Assembly: GCA_964544475.1 (NCBI GenBank)
Contig: CAZJBS010000001.1
Coordinates: 1-64,000 of the forward strand
Direction: 5' to 3'
Origin: CAZJBS01 sp964544475
GTDB taxonomy: Bacteria; CLD3; SB21
Length of the DNA stretch: 64,000 nucleotides
In this document: positions 37,405 to 45,559 of the stretch, in pieces
How positions within the stretch are numbered: position 1 is the first letter of the stretch
Layout of the letters: every line of letters starts with the position of its first letter
Position numbers and translations under genes: made by a program
The notes under the pieces: generated by a model
The model's input: the letters and a program-made list of their open reading frames with translations, nothing else
Told to the model about the DNA's origin: nothing
Database searches by the model: none

Positions 37405-38778
37405 ATGGTTATTGCCGAGATTGATGGCATTATTGCCAATCTCACAGAAAAATTGCTGGGCCGGGAACCGAGTATTTCGCTGAAGAACATCAAGGCGAAA
37501 GAAATACCGGGTTTTATCAGTAACTATTTCGACCGGGAGGCCGAAAAGTGGATCCGCGAGGAGTCCTCGATGTTCCTGTCTTCGGGTCGTTTCAACTACG
37601 ATCTGCCGGACGTCAAAAAGAAATTCGACGAGCTTTACACGCTCCTCAAGGACACAGCCGTTTTCAACCGTCCCAAACTCATGCGCGTCATGGAACAGGC
37701 GGTGAAACTTCAGACCAATTTTCTGATTCAGCCTGAACGTACGATGGTGCAGTTTGTCTACCGCGACGACGACGTCATCACGCCCGAAGAGGTCATGGAC
37801 AGCATGAAGTATTTTGTGGCGTATGCCTACTACTACCAGGGCCTGGAGCAATACTTCCTTACGAACAAAATGGAGACGATTTCCAAGGCCAAGTTCAAGA
37901 ACTTCATCCAGCAACTGGATGAAAAGGCGCTGTCGCAGGACAAGACGAAGGCGGCCATCAATGTGGCCACGGTGATCGTTGGTTTTCTAAACATCGGACG
38001 CGCCAAACAAAGCGACACCATTGAATCCGAAATGCTGGTGAATGCGTACCAGGATCGCAACATGACCGAGTATGTCGGCGCCATCAAAAATGCCATGTCG
38101 AAGAATATCACGACCATCAGCCTTCCGCAGTTGGAGGAACTCTTTACGGCCTACTTTGCCCCCAAGACGGCCGCCAAGCCGGTCGAAGAAGTCTTCAAGA
38201 CCGATCTGACCAAGAAGGTCGCCGCGGGTTTGGACAGCGTGATCAAACCGGTGTACGAAGAAAAGAAGGAAGTGGTTTCCACCGACAATCTGTCCAAACT
38301 CGTATCCCAGATCGAGGATATCAAAGAAGAAGAGACCACCGCCGCATCGGTTGATTCTTTCTTTGAAGAAGAGGATGATGAGGATATTGTGATACCTCCG
38401 CCTCCGCCGCCGGTCAAAGAGGAAGTCAAATCTGCACCGAAGCCGGTTGAAACTGCGAAGGCGGTCGAAACCGCCGGCGGTACAGCGGCCGATCAACTGG
38501 CGGATGCCATGGCGAGCGGCATGCGTCAAGCGGCGTCTCTGGAGGACCTGTACAAACTAATCGAAGATAAAGACAAGAAGGTGTACATCAAGAAGCTCTT
38601 CAAGAAGAAAGACAAAGAGTTTTTTGAGTTCCTGAACCAGTTGAACGCTGCGAAGAATTGGAAGGATGCCAACAATATTATCGAGGATACCTTTTACAAT
38701 CACGAGGTCAATCCCTATCAGAAGGAAGCGATCGAATTCACCGACGCGGTCTATACGAGGTATTTTCCGAAAAGCTGA
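37405..38778 (+). CDS. Unknown protein with acidic/proline linker
   Basis: This 457-residue protein has no signal or membrane segment. Residues 1-270 are helical (MVIAEIDGIIANLTEKLLG...). Then comes a low-complexity linker (about 305-375) with EEEDDEDIVIPPPPPPVKEE, and a C-terminal helical domain (about 385-457: SLEDLYKLIEDKDKKVYIKKLFKKK...). I do not recognise it. It ends the gamma-CA / receiver / hydrolase operon and is followed by a strong terminator. AGGAG precedes the ATG. A scaffold or regulatory role is possible; nothing more can be claimed. Confidence 0.75.
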   Translation: MVIAEIDGIIANLTEKLLGREPSISLKNIKAKEIPGFISNYFDREAEKWIREESSMFLSSGRFNYDLPDVKKKFDELYTLLKDTAVFNRPKLMRVMEQAVKLQTNFLIQPERTMVQFVYRDDDVITPEEVMDSMKYFVAYAYYYQGLEQYFLTNKMETISKAKFKNFIQQLDEKALSQDKTKAAINVATVIVGFLNIGRAKQSDTIESEMLVNAYQDRNMTEYVGAIKNAMSKNITTISLPQLEELFTAYFAPKTAAKPVEEVFKTDLTKKVAAGLDSVIKPVYEEKKEVVSTDNLSKLVSQIEDIKEEETTAASVDSFFEEEDDEDIVIPPPPPPVKEEVKSAPKPVETAKAVETAGGTAADQLADAMASGMRQAASLEDLYKLIEDKDKKVYIKKLFKKKDKEFFEFLNQLNAAKNWKDANNIIEDTFYNHEVNPYQKEAIEFTDAVYTRYFPKS

Positions 38779-38794
38779 AGACGTTTGCTGCGAG

Positions 38795-38823
38795 AAAAAA
38801 CCGGTCTTTGGACCGGTTTTTTT
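38795..38823 (+). terminator. Strong intrinsic terminator
   Basis: Stem 38795-38806 pairs with 38811-38822 (12 bp) around the TTTG loop, ending in a run of Ts. It closes the operon that begins at 35.5 kb and isolates it from the rrf2-nos promoter 41 bp further on. Confidence 0.85.
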
Positions 38824-38863
38824 GTGTCGTGCCAAGTTAGGGCAAAGATTCACAATAAAGGCC

Positions 38864-38892
38864 TTGACAACTCATATGTCGTTTCCTATATT
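38864..38892 (+). promoter_or_regulatory. Promoter of the rrf2-ric-nos operon
   Basis: TTGACA (38864-38869), 17-bp spacer, TATATT (38887-38892): the best sigma-70-type promoter in the window. The start should be near 38899, inside the operator, with a leader of about 47 nt before the regulator ATG. Confidence 0.8.
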
Positions 38893-38929
38893 TCAGACAA
38901 CGGAGTCTGAAACGTAATAATCTGAAATT
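38891..38929 (+). promoter_or_regulatory. Perfect Rrf2-type operator plus extra half-site
   Basis: TTTCAGAC (38891-38898), 6-nt spacer, GTCTGAAA (38905-38912): a perfect inverted repeat overlapping the last bases of the -10 box and the start site, plus a half-site TCTGAAATT at 38921-38929. This is an ideal autorepression site. The nar promoter carries the same element with one mismatch at the same distance from its -10. Confidence 0.75.
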
Positions 38930-38945
38930 AACGATATTAATACCC

Positions 38946-39377
38946 ATGTTACTTTCAAAGAGTTGTTATTACGGAATTAGGGCGGCCATTCATGTCGCGT
39001 CACTGGACAAGGAGGATTATGTCCCGATTATTCAGATATCCAACAACCTGAACCTTTCTTTTCACTTTCTCACCAAAATACTCCAAACATTGACTGAAAA
39101 CGGCATCATGATTTCTTACCGGGGCCCAAAAGGCGGCGTCGCTCTTGCGAAACCAGCGCAAGACATTACGCTGTTTGATATTGTCTCTGCCATAGATGGG
39201 CCATACATTTTCTCTGAGTGCATTCTGGGTCTTCCCAATTGCGGTGAATCAACTCCGTGTCCGATGCACAGTGAATGGAACGAACCCAGAGAACGTATCA
39301 AGAAGATGTTTCAGGGTATGACCCTGGCCGACCTAGCCAAGCGCATCAACGAAAACAACCTTCGACTAGCGAACTAA
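38946..39377 (+). CDS. Rrf2-family transcriptional repressor, Fe-S (NsrR/IscR-like)
   Basis: This 143-residue winged-helix repressor has an N-terminal HTH (IIQISNNLNLSFHFLTKILQTL), a wing with RGPKGGVALA, and ligands Cys92, Cys99, Cys105 and His108. E. coli IscR uses Cys92, Cys98, Cys104 and His107, so a [2Fe-2S] or [4Fe-4S] cluster is expected. Context decides the likely signal: the next gene is a RIC/ScdA repair protein, classically controlled by the NO sensor NsrR, and the operon continues into nos. It has a perfect operator in its own promoter and a near-identical one before nar. NO sensing is inference. Confidence 0.88.
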   Translation: MLLSKSCYYGIRAAIHVASLDKEDYVPIIQISNNLNLSFHFLTKILQTLTENGIMISYRGPKGGVALAKPAQDITLFDIVSAIDGPYIFSECILGLPNCGESTPCPMHSEWNEPRERIKKMFQGMTLADLAKRINENNLRLAN

Positions 39378-39407
39378 CATAGTATGAAATCCTGGTAAGG
39401 AGACCAA

Positions 39408-40154
39408 ATGAACGACTTGAAAGACACACACCTTGCAACGATTGTCACCAACCTGCCTCACTCCGTCAGGGTGTTTGAAAAATATCAATTGGATTTCTGC
39501 TGCCAGGGAAGGCAATCACTGTCCCAGGCGTGCGAAACGAGAGGATTGTCCATCGAAACCGTATTGAATGAACTGGCGGAGGTTACGAGCCTGAGTGTCC
39601 GGACTCCGCACGTGGTGAATACTGTGGAAATGACGCCCGGTGAACTCATAGATCTCATTATTGGCCGGCACCACGCCTATGTGCGCGGATCGCTTGGTCA
39701 AATCCAAAACCATGTTCAGAAAATCGCTAACGTGCACGGAACAAGCCATCCGGAACTCAGGGAAATAGCCGCCTGTTTTGCCGATGTGGTCGCTGAGATG
39801 GGACCGCACATGATGGCCGAAGAAAACGTGTTGTTTCCGTACATCCGCGAAATGGAAATCGCGGCGTCCTCGGGCCTTGACCTTATGCCTCCCGCGTTTG
39901 GCACAGTGCGCAACCCGGTGGCCATGATGGAAGCCCAGCACGAATCGGCTGGCGGACTTATGGCGCGCATTCGCTTTCTGAGCCATGACTATACCATTCC
40001 GGATGACGGATGCACGACCTATCGTGTGACCATGCAGGAACTCAAAGAATTCGAACTCGATCTTCACCAGCACGTGCATCTTGAAAACAATATCCTGTTT
40101 CCAAAAGCCGTGGCTCTGGAAAAACAGTTGCAATCCACTAATACAATACCATAG
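39408..40154 (+). CDS. Iron-sulfur cluster repair di-iron protein (RIC/ScdA/YtfE)
   Basis: This 248-residue protein has an N-terminal ScdA/DUF542 domain (VTNLPHSVRVFEKYQLDFCC, with paired Cys) and a C-terminal hemerythrin domain carrying the ligands (GRHHAYV, PHMMAEENVLFP, EAQHESAGG, LHQHVHLENNILFP). RIC proteins restore Fe-S clusters damaged by NO or oxidants and can reduce NO. It is 30 nt after the Rrf2 gene and 12 nt before the cytochrome c gene, with AAGGAG before the ATG, so it belongs to the nos operon. Confidence 0.93.
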   Translation: MNDLKDTHLATIVTNLPHSVRVFEKYQLDFCCQGRQSLSQACETRGLSIETVLNELAEVTSLSVRTPHVVNTVEMTPGELIDLIIGRHHAYVRGSLGQIQNHVQKIANVHGTSHPELREIAACFADVVAEMGPHMMAEENVLFPYIREMEIAASSGLDLMPPAFGTVRNPVAMMEAQHESAGGLMARIRFLSHDYTIPDDGCTTYRVTMQELKEFELDLHQHVHLENNILFPKAVALEKQLQSTNTIP

Positions 40155-40166
40155 AAAGGAATTCCC

Positions 40167-40652
40167 ATGAAAACCTGCTTTGCTTTTCTGATCATCGGCG
40201 CCGTTTTTGTAGGTGCGGCCGGTTGTGGCTCCAATACGGCGGAGACTCCCGCGAAGAAGCCTGTGGTCGCCAATCCAAACGGCTTGACCGATTTTGAGAT
40301 GGAACATGGCGTCGGGCCGATCAAACAAAAACTCGCGCTTTCTGAGACCATCGACAAGACACTTGCCACGAAGGGCGAGAAGATCTTCGAAATCAAATGT
40401 TACCAGTGTCACCGTATAGACTCCAAACTGGTGGGTCCGCCGCTTTTCGACGTGGCCGCCCGGCGCAAGCCCGAATACATTCTCAACATGATTCTCAATC
40501 CGGAAGGCATGCTCCAGAAGCATCCCGAACCCAAGAAACTTCTTGCACAATACCTCACACCCATGACGTTCCAGAATGTAACCAAGGACGAAGCGCTGGC
40601 CATTCTTGAATACCTTAGAAAGATGAATCAGGAGCACAAAAAACCATCATGA
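40167..40652 (+). CDS. Lipoprotein cytochrome c of the nos operon
   Basis: This 161-residue monohaem cytochrome has a lipobox (FVGAAGC) that makes it a membrane-anchored lipoprotein, and CYQCH binds the haem; the distal Met is likely in YLTPMTF. It resembles the small cytochromes encoded next to clade II nosZ, which carry electrons from the quinol pool to NosZ. A GGAATT site precedes the ATG. It lies between the repair protein and the fasciclin gene. Confidence 0.88.
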   Translation: MKTCFAFLIIGAVFVGAAGCGSNTAETPAKKPVVANPNGLTDFEMEHGVGPIKQKLALSETIDKTLATKGEKIFEIKCYQCHRIDSKLVGPPLFDVAARRKPEYILNMILNPEGMLQKHPEPKKLLAQYLTPMTFQNVTKDEALAILEYLRKMNQEHKKPS

Positions 40653-40713
40653 ATGGGACGTTCTAATGAGACGTCATTCCACCAACACGAATCCCTACAG
40701 AGAGGAGGCTCTC

Positions 40714-41280
40714 ATGATCAGAAACCGACTTTTCCGGCTTGTTGCCGTGGCGTCACTGGTATTCCATTTTGTGGCTTGCCAATCTGAGACCAAATCATCC
40801 GATTCCGCCAAAGGCGAAAGCGCCAAACCAGGCGGGATGGCCAGCATCAAGGACGACATGTCCCAGAAGAACGTCGTTCAAATTGCCGCCGGGTCACCGG
40901 ATCACACCACTTTGGTTACGGCCGTAACGGCGGCAGGTCTGGCTGATGTACTGGCCAATCCCGGCCCCTTCACGGTATTTGCCCCGACGAATGCGGCGTT
41001 TGAAAAACTGCCGGCCGGGACCGTCGAAGGGCTTCTGAAACCCGACAAACTGAACGACCTTCGGGGCGTGCTGCAGTATCACGTGACCCTCAGCGCTTTG
41101 AAGATCGAATCCTTCAAAGATGGGCAATCCCTGTGGATGGCAAACGGTGGCAATACGACTTTTGCCGTCAAAGACGGCAAGGTGACCATCAATGGCGCCA
41201 ATATTGTCGGCACCGTGCAGGGATCCAACGGTATCGTGCATGTGATCGATGCCGTTCTTCTGCAACCGGCCAAACCGTAA
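40714..41280 (+). CDS. Fasciclin-domain lipoprotein
   Basis: This 188-residue lipoprotein (lipobox FHFVAC) has one fasciclin/FAS1 domain: LVTAVTAAGLADVLANPGPFTVFAP, then the second conserved block ending NGIVHVIDAVLL. Bacterial fasciclin proteins act in adhesion or surface assembly. Its place in the nos operon directly before nosZ is unexpected and may reflect a structural role in the periplasm. The start is ATG 40714 with GAGGAG upstream; the ATG at 40666 would add a hydrophilic leader before the signal peptide. Confidence 0.87.
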   Translation: MIRNRLFRLVAVASLVFHFVACQSETKSSDSAKGESAKPGGMASIKDDMSQKNVVQIAAGSPDHTTLVTAVTAAGLADVLANPGPFTVFAPTNAAFEKLPAGTVEGLLKPDKLNDLRGVLQYHVTLSALKIESFKDGQSLWMANGGNTTFAVKDGKVTINGANIVGTVQGSNGIVHVIDAVLLQPAKP

Positions 41281-41332
41281 TCGTCGAGAATGTCGCATGC
41301 AGTCATTCAATCCAAACAAGGAGATTCCAGTC

Positions 41333-43297
41333 ATGTGGAACAAATCCAAACTGATCAAATTGGCAACCATCACTCTTGCCGTGTGTATGGGCGCCATGAT
41401 TATGATCGTGTGCTCGCCGAAAAAAGACATGGTCGGAACTGGCGACGCGGCTTCCAAAGTCTTTGTCGCTCCCGGCAGTTATGACGAATTTTATGCTTTC
41501 CTTTCCGGCGGATTCAGCGGTCAGGTGGGCGTTTACGGTCTGCCGAGCGGAAGGCTTCTGAGAGTCATTCCCGTTTTCGCCGTGAACCCTGAGAACGGCT
41601 GGGGTTTCAACGAAGAGACCAAACCGATGCTCACCAGTTCCAATGGTTTCATACCGTGGGATGACAGCCACCATCCGGAATTGTCGATGACGGATGGCGT
41701 GCCGGACGGCCGCTGGCTTTTCATTAATTCGAATAACACGCCGCGCATTGCGCGTATTGATCTTGGGACTTTCCGCACGGCTGAAATCATCGAAATCCCT
41801 CATAGTGGGGGCAATCACGCCTCGCCCTTCACGACGCCCAATACCGAATACGTCGTCGGGGCGACGCGGTTCAGCGTGCCGATTCCGGACCGCGACGTGC
41901 CCATCGCCACGTACAAAGAGAATTTCAAAGGTACGGTAACGTTTGTCAAAGTGAACGCGGAAACCGGTGCGATGAATATTGCTTTCCAAATTCTGGCGCC
42001 CGGTTTTGACTACGATCTGAGCCATGCCGGCAAAGGGCCTTCCGACGGATGGTTCTTCTTCTCCTGCTACAATACCGAACAAGCGCATACTCTGCTTGAA
42101 GTGAATGCCAGCCAGAAAGACAAGGACTTCATCATGGCGGTCAATTGGAAGAAGGCGGAAGAGTATGTGGCGCAGGGCAAAGCCAAAGAATGGCCGGCGG
42201 ATTACCAACGGAACACGTTCGACGAACGCACCCAGATGACCGTTGTCGAGAAATTGAACAAGGTTAAGATGCTGGATCCGAAGGACTGCCCCGGCATGCT
42301 GTATCTGATGCCCTGTCCGAAATCTCCGCACGGCGCGGACGTCGATCCGACCGGCGAGTACATCGTTGGTGGTGGCAAACTGGCCACCGTCATCCCTGTC
42401 TTCTCATTCACCAAGATGATCAAGGCGATCGAATCGAAGGAAATCGAAGGCGAAGTGGACGGCATTCCCGTGTTGAAGTATGATGCCGTTTTGGCTGGCG
42501 AAGTTCAGAACCCGGGCCTGGGTCCTCTGCACACGGAATTCGACGGCAAGGGTTACGCGTACACTTCACATTTTGTGACGTCGGAAGTCGTGAAATGGAA
42601 GATCGGGACCTGGGAGGTCGTTGACCGCATGCCGACCTATTATTCCATCGGTCATCTGCTGATTCCGGGCGGCGACAGCAAACAGCCCTGGGGCAAGTAT
42701 GTGCTGGCGATGAACAAGATCACGAAGGATCGTTACCTTCCCACGGGGCCCGAATTGACACAGTCGGCCCAATTGATCGACATCAGCGGTGAAAAAATGC
42801 GAATGCTTTCCGACTTTCCGACGATTGGCGAACCGCACTATGCACAGGGTATCGCGGCCGATCTTGTCAGGAAACGCGAAGTCAAGTTTTTTGACATCAT
42901 GAAAAACGAACATCCGTATGTCACACGAAGCGAAAAGGATGCCAAGGTCGTTCGCAAGGGCAAGGAAGTCCACGTCTACATGACATCCAGCCGGTCGCAT
43001 TTCACGCCGGATAACATCGAAGGTGTCAAAGTGGGCGATGAAGTGTATTTCCATGTCACGAACCTTGAACAGGATTGGGATGTGCCGCATGGGTTTGCCA
43101 TCAAAGGCATGAATAACTCGGAACTGTTGATCATGCCGGGTGAAACCTGTACGATGAAATGGGAACCGAAGAAAGTCGGTATCTATCCGTTCTATTGCAC
43201 GGACTTCTGCTCCGCGTTGCACCAGGAAATGCAGGGATACCTTCGAGTGTCGGCGGCGGGGTCCAACGTCCCGCTTTCATTTGGAACCGGACAGTAA
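41333..43297 (+). CDS. nosZ: Nitrous-oxide reductase NosZ (clade II type)
   Basis: This enzyme reduces N2O to N2 in the periplasm; the ORF gives 654 residues. The CuA site is CTDFCSALHQEM, complete (C..C...H..M). The CuZ histidines are seen in DDSHHPELS (about 113-114), GGNHASP, SPHGADV, GPLHTEF, IGHLLIPGG and GEPHYAQG. The N-terminus (MWNKSKLIKLATITLAV...IVC) is a Sec-type signal, not the Tat signal of clade I, which together with the accompanying cytochromes indicates clade II. It starts at ATG 41333 with AAGGAG; a longer frame from 41249 is a shadow of the fasciclin end. A strong terminator follows 15 bp after the stop. Confidence 0.96.
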   Translation: MWNKSKLIKLATITLAVCMGAMIMIVCSPKKDMVGTGDAASKVFVAPGSYDEFYAFLSGGFSGQVGVYGLPSGRLLRVIPVFAVNPENGWGFNEETKPMLTSSNGFIPWDDSHHPELSMTDGVPDGRWLFINSNNTPRIARIDLGTFRTAEIIEIPHSGGNHASPFTTPNTEYVVGATRFSVPIPDRDVPIATYKENFKGTVTFVKVNAETGAMNIAFQILAPGFDYDLSHAGKGPSDGWFFFSCYNTEQAHTLLEVNASQKDKDFIMAVNWKKAEEYVAQGKAKEWPADYQRNTFDERTQMTVVEKLNKVKMLDPKDCPGMLYLMPCPKSPHGADVDPTGEYIVGGGKLATVIPVFSFTKMIKAIESKEIEGEVDGIPVLKYDAVLAGEVQNPGLGPLHTEFDGKGYAYTSHFVTSEVVKWKIGTWEVVDRMPTYYSIGHLLIPGGDSKQPWGKYVLAMNKITKDRYLPTGPELTQSAQLIDISGEKMRMLSDFPTIGEPHYAQGIAADLVRKREVKFFDIMKNEHPYVTRSEKDAKVVRKGKEVHVYMTSSRSHFTPDNIEGVKVGDEVYFHVTNLEQDWDVPHGFAIKGMNNSELLIMPGETCTMKWEPKKVGIYPFYCTDFCSALHQEMQGYLRVSAAGSNVPLSFGTGQ

Positions 43298-43312
43298 CAG
43301 ATTGGCGGAACA

Positions 43313-43338
43313 GGGGGGCGCAAGCCCCCCTCTTTTTT
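43313..43338 (+). terminator. Intrinsic terminator between nosZ and the assembly genes
   Basis: GGGGGGC (43313-43319), GCAA loop, GCCCCCC (43324-43330), followed by TCTTTTTTG. This is a classical terminator inside an apparent operon: it should end most nosZ transcripts and leave lower read-through into the downstream accessory genes. Confidence 0.85.
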
Positions 43339-43352
43339 GAAAGGTTTGATGC

Positions 43353-43940
43353 ATGACAAGAAATTCCCGACTGGCTGTCGCACTGGCCTCGGTCCTGTTA
43401 CTCGTATTGTTTGTAACGCCATTGTGGTGGATTATTCTGGATGCGCCTCAATATCCGGAGGGTTTGGGACTGTTTATCTGGATTAATCAAATCACCGGCC
43501 AGAATCCGCATGACCTGAAAACCATCAACGGACTCAATCATTATATCGGAATGAAAACCATCACCCCGGAATCCATAGCTGAGCTGAGGATCATGCCATT
43601 CATCGTCGGGGCATTGATTTTGCTTGGTCTGGTCACAGCCTGGTCGGGCCGGCGGCGTATGCTCGTGGTTTTCCTGACGGTGTTTCTGGGGATTCTGCTG
43701 GCCGGTCTGGTTGATTTCTATCTGTGGGAATACGACTACGGACACAACTTGAATCCGGCGGCGGCCATCAAAGTACCCGGGATGTCCTACCAGCCGCCTT
43801 TGATCGGGACGAAGCAACTGCTCAACATGCGCACGACATCGATACCGCACATTGGCGGTCTGGTCGCGATCATATCCTTCCTGATCGGCTCAGTGGTTTT
43901 GTTTCGTGAATGGCGACGAATGAAAGGAACCAGGAAATGA
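43353..43940 (+). CDS. Nos-cluster membrane protein
   Basis: This 195-residue protein has about four transmembrane helices and conserved-looking blocks: LDAPQYPEGLGLFIW, INGLNHYIGMKTI, and DFYLWEYDYGHNLNP with PGMSYQPPLIG. Such proteins commonly lie next to nosL in FCB-group nos clusters; the many His and Met in outward-facing loops suggest copper handling. The stop overlaps the nosL start (ATGA at 43937-43940). Function is inferred from context. Confidence 0.8.
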   Translation: MTRNSRLAVALASVLLLVLFVTPLWWIILDAPQYPEGLGLFIWINQITGQNPHDLKTINGLNHYIGMKTITPESIAELRIMPFIVGALILLGLVTAWSGRRRMLVVFLTVFLGILLAGLVDFYLWEYDYGHNLNPAAAIKVPGMSYQPPLIGTKQLLNMRTTSIPHIGGLVAIISFLIGSVVLFREWRRMKGTRK

Positions 43941-44401
43941 AGAAGAAACTTCACGCCGCTTTGTGGTTTTTTTTGTGTGCCGTCAGCCTGGCGGCCTGTG
44001 ATTACAAGCCTGAACCTATTTTATTTGGGACAGACGATTGCGCCCATTGCAAGATGAGGATCGCCGACGGTCGTTTCGGCGCCGAGATGATTACCTCGAA
44101 AGGCCGCGTTCTCAAGTTTGATGCGATCGAATGTATGGCCGGATATTATGGGGAACATGTTCAGAGTCCTTCCGATATCCACTCCATGTGGACGATTGAC
44201 TACAGCAAGCCTCAGACTCTGGTGCGTGTGGAACCGGCGTTCTTCCTTCACAGCCTGAGTTTGCCAAGCCCCATGGGCATGTTCTTGAGCTCGTTTGAAA
44301 ATCGCGCCGATCTGGAGTTGGTCAGGGAAAAGCACCCCGGGGATGTGGTTGACTGGAATGGCGTATTGGGTTTGGTGGCCGCGAGGCGTGCCGGGATGTG
44401 A
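43937..44401 (+). CDS. nosL: Copper chaperone lipoprotein NosL
   Basis: This 154-residue lipoprotein (SLAAC lipobox) has the NosL copper motif CAHCKM followed by RFGAEMITSKG and downstream Met/Cys residues (IECMAGYYGEH). NosL delivers Cu(I) to apo-NosZ together with the NosDFY transporter. It starts at ATG 43937, coupled to the upstream membrane protein; the longer frame from 43910 is not needed. Confidence 0.93.
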   Translation: MKKKLHAALWFFLCAVSLAACDYKPEPILFGTDDCAHCKMRIADGRFGAEMITSKGRVLKFDAIECMAGYYGEHVQSPSDIHSMWTIDYSKPQTLVRVEPAFFLHSLSLPSPMGMFLSSFENRADLELVREKHPGDVVDWNGVLGLVAARRAGM

Positions 44402-44521
44402 AAAAATCCAACGCGACAAACTTAGGTTCAAAGCCGGTACAGAATAGTGGCACCTTCATCCGAAATTGCATATATTCAGCCCGTTTGTGGAGAGATGCAG
44501 ACGGGAGCATACGAAACGAAG

Positions 44522-45559
44522 ATGGAAAGGCCGCTCATTCAACATCAACGCGCGATTGGCATCTGGCTTTTGACCGGCTATGTCATGGTTTTGGTCATGG
44601 TTATTCTGGGAGGCATAACCCGGCTGACACAGTCAGGTTTGTCGATTGTGGAATGGAACGTGATCATGGGTACGCTGCCTCCTTTGAATGAAAAAGAGTG
44701 GCAGGCCGCCTTCGATCAATACAAGCAATTTCCTCAATTCAGGATACTGAATGCCCAAATGTCGTTGGATACGTTCAAGTCCATTTTTTTCTGGGAATAC
44801 TTACATCGGCTCTGGGGGCGACTGATCGGACTCGTATTCCTCGTCCCGTTTATTATTTTTGTTATTCGCCGGCAGTTGACCCCATCGGTACGGCGGCAGT
44901 CGTTGATCGCTTTTCTTCTGGGCGGCATTCAGGGAGCCATGGGATGGTACATGGTGAAGAGCGGATTGATCGACGTGCCGCAAGTCAGTCATTTTCGGTT
45001 GACGCTGCACTTAATGCTGGCGCTCGCGATCAGCGGGGTGCTTTTGTGGACGGCGCTCCAGGTTTGGAAGCCGGCTGCGCGCCGTGAAAAAAATGCGCTT
45101 GAACGGTTGACCTGGTGGGCGCTTGGCTTCGTGATTCTTCAGATGGCCATCGGCGGTCTGGTGGCGGGCCTGAAGGCGGGTTACATGTACAACACCTATC
45201 CGTGGATGGGGGACACGTGGCTTCCGGATAGCGCGTGGATGATGCCGGATACGTTACAGAATATTATTGAGAATGGGGTCATGGTGCAATTCATCCACCG
45301 ATGGATGGCGTGGGTGGCCGTGGGTGCGGTCGTTTTCGCGTGGATTTTCTCACGTCGCGATCCCCGTGACGCGCCGGTACGGCGAATGCTGTTCTTCACC
45401 GTCGTGACTGTGATGGTCCAGATGGCGGTGGGCATTCTTACCGTCTTATATGCGGTTCCGGTGTTTCTGGGAGTTCTGCACCAGGCGATGGCCTTTGCCG
45501 TTTTCAGTCTTTTGATCGTTGCATGGTATCAAACACGCTACGACGTGGAGCAGGCATGA
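44522..45559 (+). CDS. ctaA: Haem A synthase CtaA/Cox15
   Basis: This membrane protein of about eight helices converts haem O to haem A. Typical features are GGITRLTQSGLSIVEW, EYLHRLWGRLIGLVF (with the Glu/His pair), SHFRLTLHLMLAL, and a second-half QFIHRWMAW plus LHQAMAF. The start is uncertain: ATG 44522 fits the family N-terminus; ATG 44495 and GTG 44447 are in frame. A TATATT at 44471 may be part of an internal promoter. No cytochrome oxidase genes are adjacent, so its place in the nos operon is unusual. It ends with an ATGA overlap with the next gene. Confidence 0.88.
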   Translation: MERPLIQHQRAIGIWLLTGYVMVLVMVILGGITRLTQSGLSIVEWNVIMGTLPPLNEKEWQAAFDQYKQFPQFRILNAQMSLDTFKSIFFWEYLHRLWGRLIGLVFLVPFIIFVIRRQLTPSVRRQSLIAFLLGGIQGAMGWYMVKSGLIDVPQVSHFRLTLHLMLALAISGVLLWTALQVWKPAARREKNALERLTWWALGFVILQMAIGGLVAGLKAGYMYNTYPWMGDTWLPDSAWMMPDTLQNIIENGVMVQFIHRWMAWVAVGAVVFAWIFSRRDPRDAPVRRMLFFTVVTVMVQMAVGILTVLYAVPVFLGVLHQAMAFAVFSLLIVAWYQTRYDVEQA

